Shown: positions 1 through 9,633, counted from the first letter of the stretch. The stretch is DNA of 64,000 nucleotides from Novacetimonas cocois (GCF_003311635.1 NZ_QEXL01000009.1:49546-113545), one strand, 5' to 3'. Translations and numbers: made by a program. The notes: generated from the sequence alone by a model not told the origin.

Positions 1-1017
1 CTGCGCCACGGCGTTCGTGCCTGCGTCGAATGGCGCGATTTCGAACGCACCCAGCGGGCCGTTCCACACCAGCGTCTTCAGCGTCGCGATGCGCGTGCAC
101 AGGTCACGCACGGTCTGCGGGCCGATATCAAGGATCATCGCGTCATCCGGGATGGCGTCGATGGCGACAACACGCGTGGGTACGTTGGCCTTGAATTCGG
201 TCGCGGTCACCGCATCGACCGGCAGCACGACCTCGCACCCCTTTTCCCTGGCCTTCGCCAGGATGGCGCGCGCGGTGTCATGCATCTCCCCTTCCTGCAG
301 GGAACGCCCGACTTTCACGCCCTGCGCCGCAAGGAACGTGTTGGCCATCGCGCCGCCGATGATCAGCACCTGCACCTTTTCCAGCAGGTTGCCGATCAGG
401 TCCAGCTTGGTGGAGATCTTGGCCCCGCCAATGATCGCGCCCACCGGGCGTTCGGGATTTTCCAGCGCGATGTTCAGCGCGTTCAGCTCCGTCTCCATCA
501 GGCGTCCGGCAAAGGACGGCAGGTGGCGTGCCACGCCCTCGGTGGAGGCATGGGCGCGGTGGGCCGCGGAAAAGGCATCATTGACGTAAAAATCCGCCAG
601 TGACGCCAGCGCCTTTGCCAGTTCGGGATCGTTGGCTTCCTCGCCGGGGTGGAAACGGGTGTTTTCCAGAACCACGACGTCCCCGTCCTGCATGGCGTCC
701 ACCGCCTGCTGTGCGACGGGACCGACGCAGTCCGCGGCAAAGGTCACGGGACGGCCCAGCGCGTCGCCAAGCGCATCGGCAATCGGGGCAAGCGACATTT
801 CCGGCACGCGCTGGCCCTTGGGGCGGTCGAAATGGCTGACGACGATGACGCGCGCGCCCTTCTGCGCCAGTTCCTGTATGGTCGGCAAAAGGCGGAGCAG
901 GCGGGTGGCATCGGTAATCTGCCCCCCCTGTACCGGAACGTTCAGGTCCGCACGCAGAAGAACCTTCTTGCCTGCGGGCTGAAGCTGATCCAGCGTCTTG
1001 AAAGCAACGGTAGCCAT
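1..1017 (-). CDS. pgk: Phosphoglycerate kinase (3' end outside window)
   Basis: Phosphoglycerate kinase interconverts 1,3-bisphosphoglycerate plus ADP and 3-phosphoglycerate plus ATP in the cytosol. The frame is open from ATG at 1017 down to base 1, giving 339 residues of a family usually near 395-400, so about 55 C-terminal residues lie outside. Visible family motifs include RADLNVP near the N-terminus, the HFDRP substrate-binding segment, [10 protein letters not shown], and GGAKISTK with LIGNLL following. The ATG overlaps the gap stop codon by one base (TAATG), so the two are translationally coupled in one operon. Identity is confident; only the C-terminus is unseen. Confidence 0.95.
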   Translation of the reverse strand, partial: MATVAFKTLDQLQPAGKKVLLRADLNVPVQGGQITDATRLLRLLPTIQELAQKGARVIVVSHFDRPKGQRVPEMSLAPIADALGDALGRPVTFAADCVGPVAQQAVDAMQDGDVVVLENTRFHPGEEANDPELAKALASLADFYVNDAFSAAHRAHASTEGVARHLPSFAGRLMETELNALNIALENPERPVGAIIGGAKISTKLDLIGNLLEKVQVLIIGGAMANTFLAAQGVKVGRSLQEGEMHDTARAILAKAREKGCEVVLPVDAVTATEFKANVPTRVVAIDAIPDDAMILDIGPQTVRDLCTRIATLKTLVWNGPLGAFEIAPFDAGTNAVAQ

Positions 1018-2039
1018 TACAGGGACCCGAACAGCGCGGCAGTGTCGGACATACGGTTGGAGAAGCCCCATTCGTTGTCATACCAGCTGCAGATGCGCAC
1101 CAGCTTTCCGCCGTCGATCACCGCCGTCTGTGTCGCGTCGAAGGTGGAGGAAGCAACCGAATGGTTGAAGTCCGAGCTCACCAGCGGGGCGGTGTTGTAA
1201 TCAAGGATCCCCTTGAGCGGCCCTTCGGCGGCGGCCTTGCGCATGGCCTCGTTCACGTCCTCGACGGAGAAGGGCGCGCGCGTCGGCACGAAGTCGAGCG
1301 AGACGAGCGAGACGTTGGGCGTCGGCACGCGGATGGCGGTCCCGTCGAGGCGTCCCTTCAGGTGCGGCAGGACCAGCCCGACGGCGCGCGCCGCCCCGGT
1401 GGAGGTCGGGATCATGTTCAGCGCCGCGCCACGCGCCCGGCGCGGGTCCTTGTGCAGCGTATCGACCGTGCGCTGGTCGCCGGTATAGGAATGGATCGTG
1501 ACCATGTAGCCGCATTCGATGCCAAAGGCGTCGTCCAGCACCTTTGCCACCGGGGCAAGGCAGTTGGTCGTGCATGATGCGTTGGAAATGACCGTCATGT
1601 CGGACGTCAGCACGTCCTGGTTGACGCCATAGACGATCGTCGCATCCACACCCGACGCGGGGGCGGAGACGATGACCTTGCGCGCGCCCGCCCGGATCAG
1701 CTGCGAGGCGCTTTCCTTGTCGGTGAAGCGGCCGGTGCATTCCATGGCCACGTCCACGCCTTTGAACGGTACTTTCGTCGGATCAGCCTCGGCCGAGACA
1801 TGGATCGGGTCATAGGTGCGGCCATTGGCCTTGATGATGATGCTGCTGCCTTCGACGCGGACTTCGGCCGGGAACCGGCCATGCACGCTGTCATAGGACA
1901 GGAGGTGGGCGTTCGCCTCGACACTGCCGAGGTCGTTGATGGCGACAGGGACGACATCCGTGCGTCCGCTTTCGATAATTCCGCGCAGGACGAGGCGACC
2001 TATGCGACCGAAACCGTTGATCGCGACTTTGACAGCCAT
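1017..2039 (-). CDS. gap: Glyceraldehyde-3-phosphate dehydrogenase
   Basis: Type I phosphorylating GAPDH, oxidising glyceraldehyde 3-phosphate to 1,3-bisphosphoglycerate with NAD(P)+. At 340 residues it is full length. The N-terminal Rossmann motif NGFGRIGR is at residues 8-15, the catalytic SNASCTTNC motif puts the nucleophile at Cys156, and the C-terminal [12 protein letters not shown] motif is intact. An Asp follows the second Rossmann strand (AINDLGS), a context usual for NAD-using enzymes. It lies 19 bases downstream of a transketolase-like gene and overlaps pgk by one base, so the three are probably one minus-strand transcript. The family arrangement tkt-gap-pgk is common in Alphaproteobacteria. 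Confidence 0.97.
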   Translation of the reverse strand: MAVKVAINGFGRIGRLVLRGIIESGRTDVVPVAINDLGSVEANAHLLSYDSVHGRFPAEVRVEGSSIIIKANGRTYDPIHVSAEADPTKVPFKGVDVAMECTGRFTDKESASQLIRAGARKVIVSAPASGVDATIVYGVNQDVLTSDMTVISNASCTTNCLAPVAKVLDDAFGIECGYMVTIHSYTGDQRTVDTLHKDPRRARGAALNMIPTSTGAARAVGLVLPHLKGRLDGTAIRVPTPNVSLVSLDFVPTRAPFSVEDVNEAMRKAAAEGPLKGILDYNTAPLVSSDFNHSVASSTFDATQTAVIDGGKLVRICSWYDNEWGFSNRMSDTAALFGSL

Positions 2040-2058
2040 TTCTTATTCTCCGTTAAGG

Positions 2059-4068
2059 TCAGTTCTGTAATGCAGCGTTTCGTATGGACGCGCCCGAAAA
2101 AGGAAGATCCCCGTCATGCGGCCGATGGCGTTGGCCATGGGCCTGGGTGCTGTTGTCGGCGGCATGGATCAGCTCCATTGCCCTGGCGACGATATGTTCG
2201 GGCTGGATGGCGCCGCTGCGGCCCTGCTGTCCATCGGCAGGCGCGTCCTTGCCAAAACCATCGATCCCGATGAATGCCCCTTCCTGTCCCAGCCAGCGTT
2301 CCCATCCAAAACCGGACGCGGCTTCCACGCCGATCCGGGGTGCCGTTCCCAGCACCCTTTCACGATAGGATATTTTTTGCGCCGCGAACAGTTCCCAGCA
2401 TGGCAGGGACACCAGCGCGGCGCCAATTCCGCGTTCGCGCAGCATCAGCTGCGCCGTGCGCGCGGTTGCCAGTTCCTGCCCCGTGGCGATCAGCGTCACC
2501 TGCCGCGCCGATGGGGACTCGGCCACTACATAGCCGCCGCGCGCGCACTGGTTCGTCAGCGCGGGGGCCTCGGGCAGGGTTGCATCACTTGCGACGTCAA
2601 CGGCGGGAATGAACGGATACAGCGTCAGCAGGCTGGGCCCGTCCGTCCGGTCAAGGGCCAGTTCCATGCATTCCATGGTTTCGCGCCGCGTGGCCGGGCG
2701 GAAAACCGCGACATTGGGCATGGCGCGCAGGCTGGCAAGCTGCTCCACCGGCAGCCATGCCGGACCGTCCTCTTCGGGCGACAGGCCCCCGTCGGTCAGG
2801 CAATAGATCACCTGGCGTTTCATCATGGCGGCAAAGCGCAGGGCGGGACGCATGCGGTCCACCGCCACGAAGGTCGCCGTCCCGCACGGCAGGAAGCCGC
2901 CATGCATCGCAATCCCGTTCAGCAGCGCCGCCATGCCATGCACCTGGGTGTCGCATCGCGTCGGCAGGGCGGTCGGCCCATGCGCCACGTTGCCGCCCGA
3001 CGCAAGCCCGAGGCGCGAGCGCAGGCACAGCACTTCGGGCAGGAGTTCGCGCAGGATATCCAGCCCCCGCCGGGCATAGCTGGTGGTCGGCAGCGCGGGA
3101 TGGGACGCATGGTGCCGTCCGGCCCCCTGCCATGACCTGCGCCAGTCCGTATGCCACAGGGCGGGACGCTGTCCGGAAATGATGCGCTCGAAATCGATGC
3201 GCTGGCGGTCCTTGCCCAGCCGCCGCAGCCACGACCGCCGGGCCGTTGCCCCGCGTCGCGATGCGGAAGCCCACAGCCCCGGATCATCCACGAACGGTTC
3301 GTCCGTTTCGGCCACGGGCGGCGGCGACAGGCAGGCGATCAGGCAGGGGCGGTGCGTGCGGATGGACGCCGCGAGTGCCGTTGCGATCTGGTCGGGCTGG
3401 TCCGCCGCCACCTTGCGCACCGACCATCCCGACGCGGCATAGCGGGGGAGGGCGGCCTCCGCCTGCACGCGTTCATGTTCCGACAGGCCCACCAGGACGG
3501 TGATGCGTTCCAGTCCCATCTGTCCCGCAAGGGCCGCCGCCTCCAGCGCCACGCCGGTGGACAGTTCGGACCAGCAGCTGATGGCCCATATGCGGTGGTT
3601 GACCAGCGTGCGCCCGAAACGCGCGGCCATGTGCTGTTCCGCCATGGCCATGCCGATGGCCGCGCCCAGGCCCTGACCACTGGGGCCGAAGCCCATGGTC
3701 GTTGCCGGATGGGGGGCATCCCCGGTCCTGAGCGCCGCCTGTCCCGACAGGGAGACGAGCGCGTTGACGAGGGTGCGGTACCGCACCGAGGACACCACGA
3801 AACGGTCGCGGTCGAACCATGAGGGGGCGACGGGATCGAACCTCAGATACCGGCTCCACAGCACGGCGCAGGCCGTCGCCATCGCGCAGGCATGGATGAC
3901 GTGGTGGCTGTCGGGTTCGTGCGTGCGGACGAACTGCCGGATGGCGGCGGCAAGGCGCCCTGTCTGGTCCAGTGGCGCGCGGGCCATGGGGGCGCCGGAA
4001 TCTGGGGAAACGGGACCGGGGGCGGTGGGGCCGGTATGCGCAGGTCGGGTATTGCTGGGCTGTTCCAT
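2059..4068 (-). CDS. Transketolase-like protein, probably a pseudoenzyme
   Basis: A 669-residue protein with recognisable transketolase architecture (PSWFDRDRFV, GPSGQGLGAAIGMAMAE, HGMAALLNGIAMHGGFLP, PVEQLASLR) after a Pro/Ala-rich leader of about 35 residues. Active transketolases bind thiamine diphosphate through GDG...N; the aligned positions here read SCW (164-166) and GLSEHE (194-199). The GHGS histidine is replaced in SVRYR (about residue 96), the catalytic Glu of VREFGM is absent from TQVHGM (374-379), and the HDS histidine of the second half is Thr in LTDGG. The frame is intact, so this is a divergent full-length protein rather than a decayed gene. It is first in the gap-pgk operon, where a true transketolase would be expected. 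Catalysis seems unlikely; a structural or regulatory role is inference. Confidence 0.75.
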   Translation of the reverse strand: MEQPSNTRPAHTGPTAPGPVSPDSGAPMARAPLDQTGRLAAAIRQFVRTHEPDSHHVIHACAMATACAVLWSRYLRFDPVAPSWFDRDRFVVSSVRYRTLVNALVSLSGQAALRTGDAPHPATTMGFGPSGQGLGAAIGMAMAEQHMAARFGRTLVNHRIWAISCWSELSTGVALEAAALAGQMGLERITVLVGLSEHERVQAEAALPRYAASGWSVRKVAADQPDQIATALAASIRTHRPCLIACLSPPPVAETDEPFVDDPGLWASASRRGATARRSWLRRLGKDRQRIDFERIISGQRPALWHTDWRRSWQGAGRHHASHPALPTTSYARRGLDILRELLPEVLCLRSRLGLASGGNVAHGPTALPTRCDTQVHGMAALLNGIAMHGGFLPCGTATFVAVDRMRPALRFAAMMKRQVIYCLTDGGLSPEEDGPAWLPVEQLASLRAMPNVAVFRPATRRETMECMELALDRTDGPSLLTLYPFIPAVDVASDATLPEAPALTNQCARGGYVVAESPSARQVTLIATGQELATARTAQLMLRERGIGAALVSLPCWELFAAQKISYRERVLGTAPRIGVEAASGFGWERWLGQEGAFIGIDGFGKDAPADGQQGRSGAIQPEHIVARAMELIHAADNSTQAHGQRHRPHDGDLPFSGASIRNAALQN

Positions 4069-4391
4069 GCCGTATGGCCTGATCCACCTGTGGGGTTCAT
4101 GAAGGAAAGCGGACGTGCCGGTGGCGGACAGGGTGTCGTGCCGCGCCAGTCATGTCGGGCATCGCGTGATCCCTCAACGACTACAGGATGATGCTTCCTG
4201 ATCGCAAGTCCCCTTGCATGGGGCGCGACCCGTCGCCGGTCACAGGCGTTTGATCGTTTCGCACCCCGCAGATGGCGCGTCAGCCCCGATCGCGTCGCGA
4301 TGCCCGCGCGAAGGCGACGGCGGGCTGGAGGAATGGAAATATCGTGCCCGCCCCTTGCCCCGTATCGTGGATGCTGTATCGCTTTGCGATC
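4069..4391. other. Divergent intergenic region, no gene seen
   Basis: This stretch separates the minus-strand transketolase-like operon from the plus-strand lipoprotein. It should carry the operon promoter. Short frames here have no recognisable product. I see no convincing dyad or repeat. The lipoprotein could start earlier in it (ATG at 4371 or 4272). Confidence 0.4.
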
Positions 4392-4862
4392 ATGCCTGCA
4401 TCACGCCGCTTCGCGCCGCCTGCCGTCCGTGTCGCCCTTGCCGCCAGCCTGTCATGGCTGCCGGCATGCACGCTGGTGGGGCAAAAGACGTTCAATCCCC
4501 ATGCGGGGGACCCGCCGCGCGTGGTGATCCCGCCGCCACCGCCCACGCAGGTGCGCCATGTCCCGCCCCTGATTGAAATCATGGCCGGAACGCCCGTGGC
4601 GCAGTGGCAGGCCGACCTGAAAAAGGGCGTGGCGGACGCACTGGCGCGCAAGCCCAATGTGCTGTTCACCGTCGTCAGCGTCATTCCCGACACCGGCACC
4701 GCCGATGAACAGGCCGCCCTGCTGTCGCATGTCGTCACCACGGACGCGCAATCCGTCGCGGCGGAAATCGTCCAGGACGGGGCGGACCCGGCCCAGATGG
4801 AGATGACGGCCACGACGGACCGCGCCGCCAGCGCGCCGGTAATTCGCATCTATGTGCGCTAG
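4392..4862 (+). CDS. Putative lipoprotein, unknown function
   Basis: About 156 residues from the chosen ATG. The start was picked because MPASRR followed by a hydrophobic segment ending in LPAC looks like a lipoprotein signal, with the Cys about 26 residues in; in-frame ATGs at 4371 and 4272 are alternatives. After the lipobox comes a proline run (IPPPPPT) and then a compact domain with a repeated alternation of hydrophobic and polar residues (LFTVVSVIPDTG, VVTTDAQSVAAEIVQ). I do not recognise the domain. It ends 246 bases before hemA and is probably its own unit. Confidence 0.6.
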   Translation: MPASRRFAPPAVRVALAASLSWLPACTLVGQKTFNPHAGDPPRVVIPPPPPTQVRHVPPLIEIMAGTPVAQWQADLKKGVADALARKPNVLFTVVSVIPDTGTADEQAALLSHVVTTDAQSVAAEIVQDGADPAQMEMTATTDRAASAPVIRIYVR

Positions 4863-5108
4863 CCGCGTGTCAAAAGTGGAGATTTTTTAAATTTCACGAC
4901 AGCCCAGCCATGGTGACCCGGCGGCCGAAGGCATATAATACTGGGTGGATATGAAGTAATCCGGCCCGTGGGGCGTGACATTGCCGTTCCATGCCGTGGA
5001 AGATCGCACGGTGAAACCCGTCGCCGATGACACGTGGGGGCCCGTGCCCCCGGGTGGAATGACGGTTGGTCGTGGGCATGGAACGAGTTCGCATGGAAAG
5101 GAAGATCA

Positions 5109-6404
5109 GTGTCCAGTAATCATTCGGACGGCCATCCATTCTACAGGTTCTGCCGCACGGCACTGGCGGATATCCGGACGCAGGGTCGCTATCGCCAGTT
5201 CACGCCGCTGGCGCGCGAGGCGGATCGCTATCCCGTCTATGAACAGGAAGAAGCCCCCGCGACGCCGGCCACCCCCGCATGCGACCATGACCGCGAGGTC
5301 GTGGTCTGGTCGGCGAATGATTACCTGGGCATGGGCGTCGAACCCGTGGTGATGAACGCCGCGATCGCCGCGATCCGCGAACATGGCGCGGGCGCGGGGG
5401 GCACGCGCAACATCGCGGGGACCAGCCCGCTCCATACCGCGCTGGAACGCGAACTGGCGGACCTGCATGGCAAGGAAGGGGGGCTGCTGTTCGTTTCGGG
5501 CTATGTCTCCAACCAGGCCAGCCTGCAGACGATCCTGACGAGCATGCCGGGCTGGATCTGCTTTTCGGACCGGCTGAACCATGCGTCCATGATCGCGGGG
5601 ATCAAGGGCGCGCGCGGTTCCACCACGGTGATTTTCGAACATAACGACCTTGCCGACCTCGAGGCCAAGCTGGCGGCGGCCCCCGCCGACGCGCCCAAGC
5701 TGATCGCGTTCGAAAGCGTGTATTCCATGGACGGCGACATTTCCGATATCGCCGCGACCTGCGCGCTGGCCCGCAAGTACAACGCCATGACCTATCTGGA
5801 CGAGGTGCATGCCGTCGGCCTGTACGGCGCGCAGGGTGGCGGGATTTCCGAACGCGACGGCGTGGCCGATCAGGTGGACATCATCGAGGGCACGCTGGCC
5901 AAGGGGTTTGGCGTCCATGGCGGCTATGTCACCGCGTCAAGCGAGATTATCGAATATCTGCGCCTGGCCGCGTCGGGCTTCATCTTCACCACCGCGCTGC
6001 CGCCTGCCGTTGTCGCCGCCGCGCTGACCAGCGTGCGTCAGGTGCGCAAGGACGGATGGCGGCGCGACAGGATGTTCGAGCGCGTGAATGCCTTTCGCGC
6101 GCGCCTGCGCAAGGCCGGGGTGCCCTTTACCATGACGCCCAGCCATATCGTCCCGATCCCGGTGGGCGATGCGCAGCGCTGCCGTGAACTCAGCGACCGT
6201 CTGCTCAACGAATACGGACTGTATGCGACCCCGATCAATTATCCCACCGTTCCCCGCGGGACGGAGCGCCTGCGCCTGACGCCGGGGCCGTTCCATACCG
6301 ATGCGATGATGGACCAGATGGTTGCCGCCCTGTCCACCCTGATGGGAATCCGCACGACCGCCCCTGCGGCGGTGGGCGAAAAGGTGGCTGAACCCGCCCG
6401 GTGA
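5109..6404 (+). CDS. hemA: 5-aminolevulinate synthase
   Basis: PLP-dependent condensation of glycine and succinyl-CoA to 5-aminolevulinate, the Shemin-route first step of heme synthesis typical of Alphaproteobacteria. The 431-residue product carries [22 protein letters not shown], the [10 protein letters not shown] segment, the [10 protein letters not shown] motif with its PLP-contacting Asp and His, and the Schiff-base lysine in TLAKGFG. The start is GTG at 5109, because AAAGGAAG at 5097-5104 is a good Shine-Dalgarno four bases upstream and the translation then begins with [15 protein letters not shown]. An upstream ATG at 5034 would add 25 residues with no family similarity. A strong hairpin follows the stop. 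Confidence 0.95.
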   Translation: MSSNHSDGHPFYRFCRTALADIRTQGRYRQFTPLAREADRYPVYEQEEAPATPATPACDHDREVVVWSANDYLGMGVEPVVMNAAIAAIREHGAGAGGTRNIAGTSPLHTALERELADLHGKEGGLLFVSGYVSNQASLQTILTSMPGWICFSDRLNHASMIAGIKGARGSTTVIFEHNDLADLEAKLAAAPADAPKLIAFESVYSMDGDISDIAATCALARKYNAMTYLDEVHAVGLYGAQGGGISERDGVADQVDIIEGTLAKGFGVHGGYVTASSEIIEYLRLAASGFIFTTALPPAVVAAALTSVRQVRKDGWRRDRMFERVNAFRARLRKAGVPFTMTPSHIVPIPVGDAQRCRELSDRLLNEYGLYATPINYPTVPRGTERLRLTPGPFHTDAMMDQMVAALSTLMGIRTTAPAAVGEKVAEPAR

Positions 6405-6425
6405 TCAGATGATCCACTGATCCGA

Positions 6426-6476
6426 TGACTGACAGGCTGTTTCAAGGATGGAGGTCCTGAAACGGCCTGTCAGTCA
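6426..6476 (+). terminator. Long hairpin after hemA
   Basis: A near-perfect inverted repeat with arms of about 22 bases (TGACTGACAGGC at the left, GCCTGTCAGTCA at the right) and a short GGAGGT-like loop, with one G-T pair and one bulged A. It starts 21 bases after the hemA stop. There is no clean T-run directly after it; the neighbouring repeat supplies one. Probable terminator or RNA 3'-end stabiliser. Confidence 0.6.
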
Positions 6477-6481
6477 TGAAG

Positions 6482-6558
6482 AAGTTTTTGGTGAAGCTTT
6501 TTTCAAAAAGCTTCGAGAGAACGTCGCCTTTTTGAAAAAAGGCGACACCCAAAAACTT
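6482..6558 (+). repeat. Cloverleaf-like intergenic repeat, copy 1
   Basis: First of three related copies in the window (others at 33288-33366, inverted, and 50819-50897). An outer stem joins AAGTTTTTGG at the left with CCCAAAAACTT at the right. Inside are two hairpins: AAGCTTTTTTC/AAAAAGCTT and GTCGCC/GGCGAC with T- and A-rich inner halves. The copy sits between convergent hemA and the GNAT gene, so it may end transcription from both sides. Confidence 0.8.
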
Positions 6559-6575
6559 TTATTATTTTCTGCCGA

Positions 6576-7130
6576 TTAACTGTTCCGAACAGTCTTTTCA
6601 TCCCCCGCGCGCCACTGCATTGCGCAGCGTGACCCCGGCGGGAAGCCGTGGGCCTCTTCCTCTTCCAGCATCCGCGCCAGTTCCGGCGATGGCCGGTCCA
6701 TGACCTCGAATCCCATCTTGCGATAGAATGGCGCGTTCCACGGAACGTCGCGAAACGTGGTCAGCGTCAGGCGTCCTGCCGCCTGTGGCGCATGGCGCGC
6801 CCATTGCATGGCCGCATGCAGCAGCCTGCGCCCCAGCCCATGTCCCTGTGCATCCTGACGGACGGAAAGCTCGATGATGTGCAGGCTGTCACCCGTTGGG
6901 CGGGCGCTCAGGAAGCCTGCGATTCCACCCTTTGCGTCAACCCCGACCCAGCACGTGCCCTGCGCGATGCAGGCGGCGTGGGTTTCGATGTTGCACACAT
7001 CGCCCGACGCCAGCCACGCCAGCGCGGGGATCGCGCCAAACAGGCTGGCGGCCGAGCGTTCCACGTCCGGCAGGGCGATGGCGTCGCCGGGGGCGGCCGG
7101 GCGGATGGCAAAGGCCGCCGTTCTGGTCAT
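6576..7130 (-). CDS. GNAT-family N-acetyltransferase
   Basis: A 184-residue acetyl-CoA-dependent acyltransferase of the GNAT fold. The acetyl-CoA-binding motif A is visible as VRQDAQGHGLGRRLL (about residues 90-104), preceded by the HIIELSV strand and followed by the late WNAPFYRKMGFEV segment typical of motif B. The substrate cannot be read from sequence. It begins seven bases after the DsbA-like gene on the same strand, so the two are probably co-transcribed. Its 3' end faces hemA across the repeat element. Confidence 0.85.
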   Translation of the reverse strand: MTRTAAFAIRPAAPGDAIALPDVERSAASLFGAIPALAWLASGDVCNIETHAACIAQGTCWVGVDAKGGIAGFLSARPTGDSLHIIELSVRQDAQGHGLGRRLLHAAMQWARHAPQAAGRLTLTTFRDVPWNAPFYRKMGFEVMDRPSPELARMLEEEEAHGFPPGSRCAMQWRAGDEKTVRNS

Positions 7131-7137
7131 GTCAGGA

Positions 7138-7935
7138 TCAGCGGGTATGGGCGATGGCCTGCTTGAGTTCGTCGTAATCCACGGCGCCGGGGATGATCTG
7201 GCGGGCGTTCATGACAAAGGTGGGCGTGCCATCCAGTCCGATTCCATGGCCCAGCTCCATGTTGGCCTGAAGGATGGCGGTGACCTTGGGGCTGTTCATG
7301 TCCTTGGCCAGCTGGTCGGCGTTAAGCCCGCACTGCTTGGCCAGGGTGCGCATCCGTTCGACCGTGGGGGCGGCGGAATCGGTCATGATGGCGTGCTGCA
7401 GCTTGAAATACGCGCCCTGTCCCCCTTCCTCGAAGGCGGCGACCAGCGCCTGCGACGTGATCAGGCTGCCCTGTCCCAGGACGGGCACCACCTTTTCAAG
7501 GATGCGGACATCCTTGTCCTCCGCGACGATGCGATCCAGATCCGGCAGCACCTTGCGGCAGTAGGGGCAGCGGGGGTCATAGAATTCGACGACGGTTACC
7601 TTGGCCTGCGCGTTGCCCAGGATCGCATCCGACGCCGCCGGGTTGAGCAGGGCGGAACGATGGGCCGCCAGTGCCTGCTGTGCCGAGAGCTGCTGCTGGT
7701 TGGCCGCATTCTGGCGCAGCGAGGTGATGGCGTCGGACAGGATGGTGGGATCGGTCTTGAGCGCGTTGCGCACGATTTCCACGATTGCCTTGCGCTGCGC
7801 GGGGGAAAAGACGTCGGTGGCGGCACCCTGCGCAAATCCCGGGGTGGGGATGCAGGACGTCCCCGCAAGGAGTGCGGCTGCCGTTGCGGCGGGAAACAGG
7901 CGGCGCAGCCGGCGGATGCTGTTGGATATGGGCAC
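7138..7935 (-). CDS. DsbA-family periplasmic thiol:disulfide protein
   Basis: A thioredoxin-fold protein with a CPYC active site (residues 123-126 from the chosen start) in the context EFYDPRCPYCRK, and a GTPTFVMN cis-proline segment near the C-terminus. It resembles the Com1/DsbA-like DSBA oxidoreductases with an N-terminal helical extension. The start is GTG at 7935: GGAGG lies six bases upstream, and translation then gives an Arg-rich n-region, a hydrophobic core and a cleavage-like GFAQ near residue 36, i.e. a secretory signal. A longer frame to ATG 8034 would bury the signal. It likely acts in the periplasm on disulfides; oxidase or isomerase role is unresolved. Confidence 0.85.
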   Translation of the reverse strand: MPISNSIRRLRRLFPAATAAALLAGTSCIPTPGFAQGAATDVFSPAQRKAIVEIVRNALKTDPTILSDAITSLRQNAANQQQLSAQQALAAHRSALLNPAASDAILGNAQAKVTVVEFYDPRCPYCRKVLPDLDRIVAEDKDVRILEKVVPVLGQGSLITSQALVAAFEEGGQGAYFKLQHAIMTDSAAPTVERMRTLAKQCGLNADQLAKDMNSPKVTAILQANMELGHGIGLDGTPTFVMNARQIIPGAVDYDELKQAIAHTR

Positions 7936-8175
7936 GGGCGGCCTCCGTTGATCGGTCAGGATGGGGGTTGTGTAGAGGAAGCAGCGAGGTAAAGAAAGAA
8001 GACGGGATGGGAAAGATGCGGCCTGCCTCCTCATGTGGCCTGTTGCCGGGGGCGCGCAAGACCGCTAATGGCGGAATGTCCCGGTGTGCCGGTGTCATGG
8101 CTTGTGGCAGAGCCCGTGACGTGGCGCATGCTGTCGTGGTCGATATGGAGAAAAACACGCGTGCCAGAGCATTCC

Positions 8176-9633
8176 ATGAAATCCCCTGCACGCAGGGCCG
8201 TACGACTTGCGTTTTCGGCAATGCTCGCGGTGTCCGTGACCGGATGCAGCCATCCCGCCTCTCCCTTGCGTCTTGTAACCCACATGTTCGGTCCTTCGCC
8301 CGGGGCGCTGGTGGGGACCGTCGCCGCCGATGAACCGCAGGCCGTCATGGTCGGGCGCGATATCCTGTCGCGCGGCGGCAACGCGGCGGACGCTGCCGCA
8401 GCCATGGGCATGGCGCTGGCGGTCACGCTGCCGTCGCGCGCGTCGATGGGATCGGGGGGCGCGTGCCTGGCCTATCGTCCTGGCGACACCGATGGCGGCC
8501 GGGCCTTTGTCTTTACCCCGCGCGCGGGCACGACCGAGGGGATCGTCGGCGCGCCCCATGCCGACCGTCCCGCCGCCGTGCCGATGCTGGCGCGTGGCAT
8601 GTACCTGATGCATCTGCAGTATGGCACCACGTCGTTCGGTGAAATCCTGCCGGACGCGATATCGCTGGCCGCCAACGGGATCAATGTCAGCCACCAGCTT
8701 GCCAGCGACCTTGCCACGGTGCAGGGCGCGCTGCTGGCGGATGCGGGCATGCGCGCGATCTTCAGCCGCACCGACGGCACGGCGCTGGTGGAAGGCGACG
8801 CCCTGGTGCAGACGCGCCTGTCCGGTGTGCTGGAACAGATCCGCAGCATGGGCGTGGGCGACATGTATAACGGCGCGCTGGCGCAGTCCTTTAGCGCCGG
8901 CAGCCAGGCGGCGGGCGGCGGGCTGCAGACCAGTGACCTGCGCGCCGCCATCCCGTCCGAACGCCTGCCGCTGCATGTCAATGCGGGCGGTGGCCTGACG
9001 GTTGCCTTCCTGCCGCCGCCCGCCGATGGCGGCCTGGGCAGCGCGGTCGCCTTCCGCGCGCTGCTTGCCGGACAGGGCAGCCCCGAGGCCCTGTCGCAGG
9101 GAAGTGTTGCGGCCTGGCGCGCGCGCGGTGGCGATACGCAGGGCAAGCAGACCGTCGATGACCAGACCGCCCGCGCGCAGGCGTTCCTTGATTCGGGCGC
9201 GTCAGGCAGCGGCAGCCTGCCGCCCCTTCCGGCCTCGACCTCCTTTGCCGTGGTGGATCATGCCGGCATGGCCGTGGCATGCAGCCTGACGATGGACAAC
9301 CTGTTCGGTACGGGGCGTATCGCGGGAAACACCGGCATCGTGCTGGCGGCATCGCCCGCGCGGATGCCCGCCCCGCTGCTGTCCGCCGCCATCGCCAGCG
9401 ACGGGCACGCCTTCCGCGCCGCCGTGGCCGGGTCGGGACAGAACGACGCCGCCGCCGCCGTGGCTGAGGAAATGAAGCTGGTCCTGTCAGGGCAGGCGCC
9501 CGCGTCGCGCGCGGTTACGGCCGAGGGTCGCGTCAATGCGATTGCCTGCCCCCGTGGCCTGCCGGGTGACGGGGCAAGCTGTGTCGCAGGATCTGACCCA
9601 CGTGAAACCGGCCTTGCGGTCGGACCGCGATAG
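8176..9633 (+). CDS. Gamma-glutamyltransferase-like lipoprotein
   Basis: A 485-residue protein of the Ntn-hydrolase gamma-glutamyltransferase family, shorter than the usual 550-580. The start ATG at 8176 gives MKSPARR, a hydrophobic segment and the lipobox VTGC (Cys24), so it is probably membrane-anchored in the periplasm. Family features are GGNAADAAAAM, GSGGACLAY, and FAVVDHAGMAVACSLT followed by LFGTG and IAGNTGI. At the autoprocessing site the usual TTHFS-like sequence reads STSFA (354-358), so Ser occupies the position of the nucleophilic Thr and the following His is Ser. Activity is therefore uncertain. The gene is divergent from the DsbA-like gene. Confidence 0.75.
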   Translation: MKSPARRAVRLAFSAMLAVSVTGCSHPASPLRLVTHMFGPSPGALVGTVAADEPQAVMVGRDILSRGGNAADAAAAMGMALAVTLPSRASMGSGGACLAYRPGDTDGGRAFVFTPRAGTTEGIVGAPHADRPAAVPMLARGMYLMHLQYGTTSFGEILPDAISLAANGINVSHQLASDLATVQGALLADAGMRAIFSRTDGTALVEGDALVQTRLSGVLEQIRSMGVGDMYNGALAQSFSAGSQAAGGGLQTSDLRAAIPSERLPLHVNAGGGLTVAFLPPPADGGLGSAVAFRALLAGQGSPEALSQGSVAAWRARGGDTQGKQTVDDQTARAQAFLDSGASGSGSLPPLPASTSFAVVDHAGMAVACSLTMDNLFGTGRIAGNTGIVLAASPARMPAPLLSAAIASDGHAFRAAVAGSGQNDAAAAVAEEMKLVLSGQAPASRAVTAEGRVNAIACPRGLPGDGASCVAGSDPRETGLAVGPR

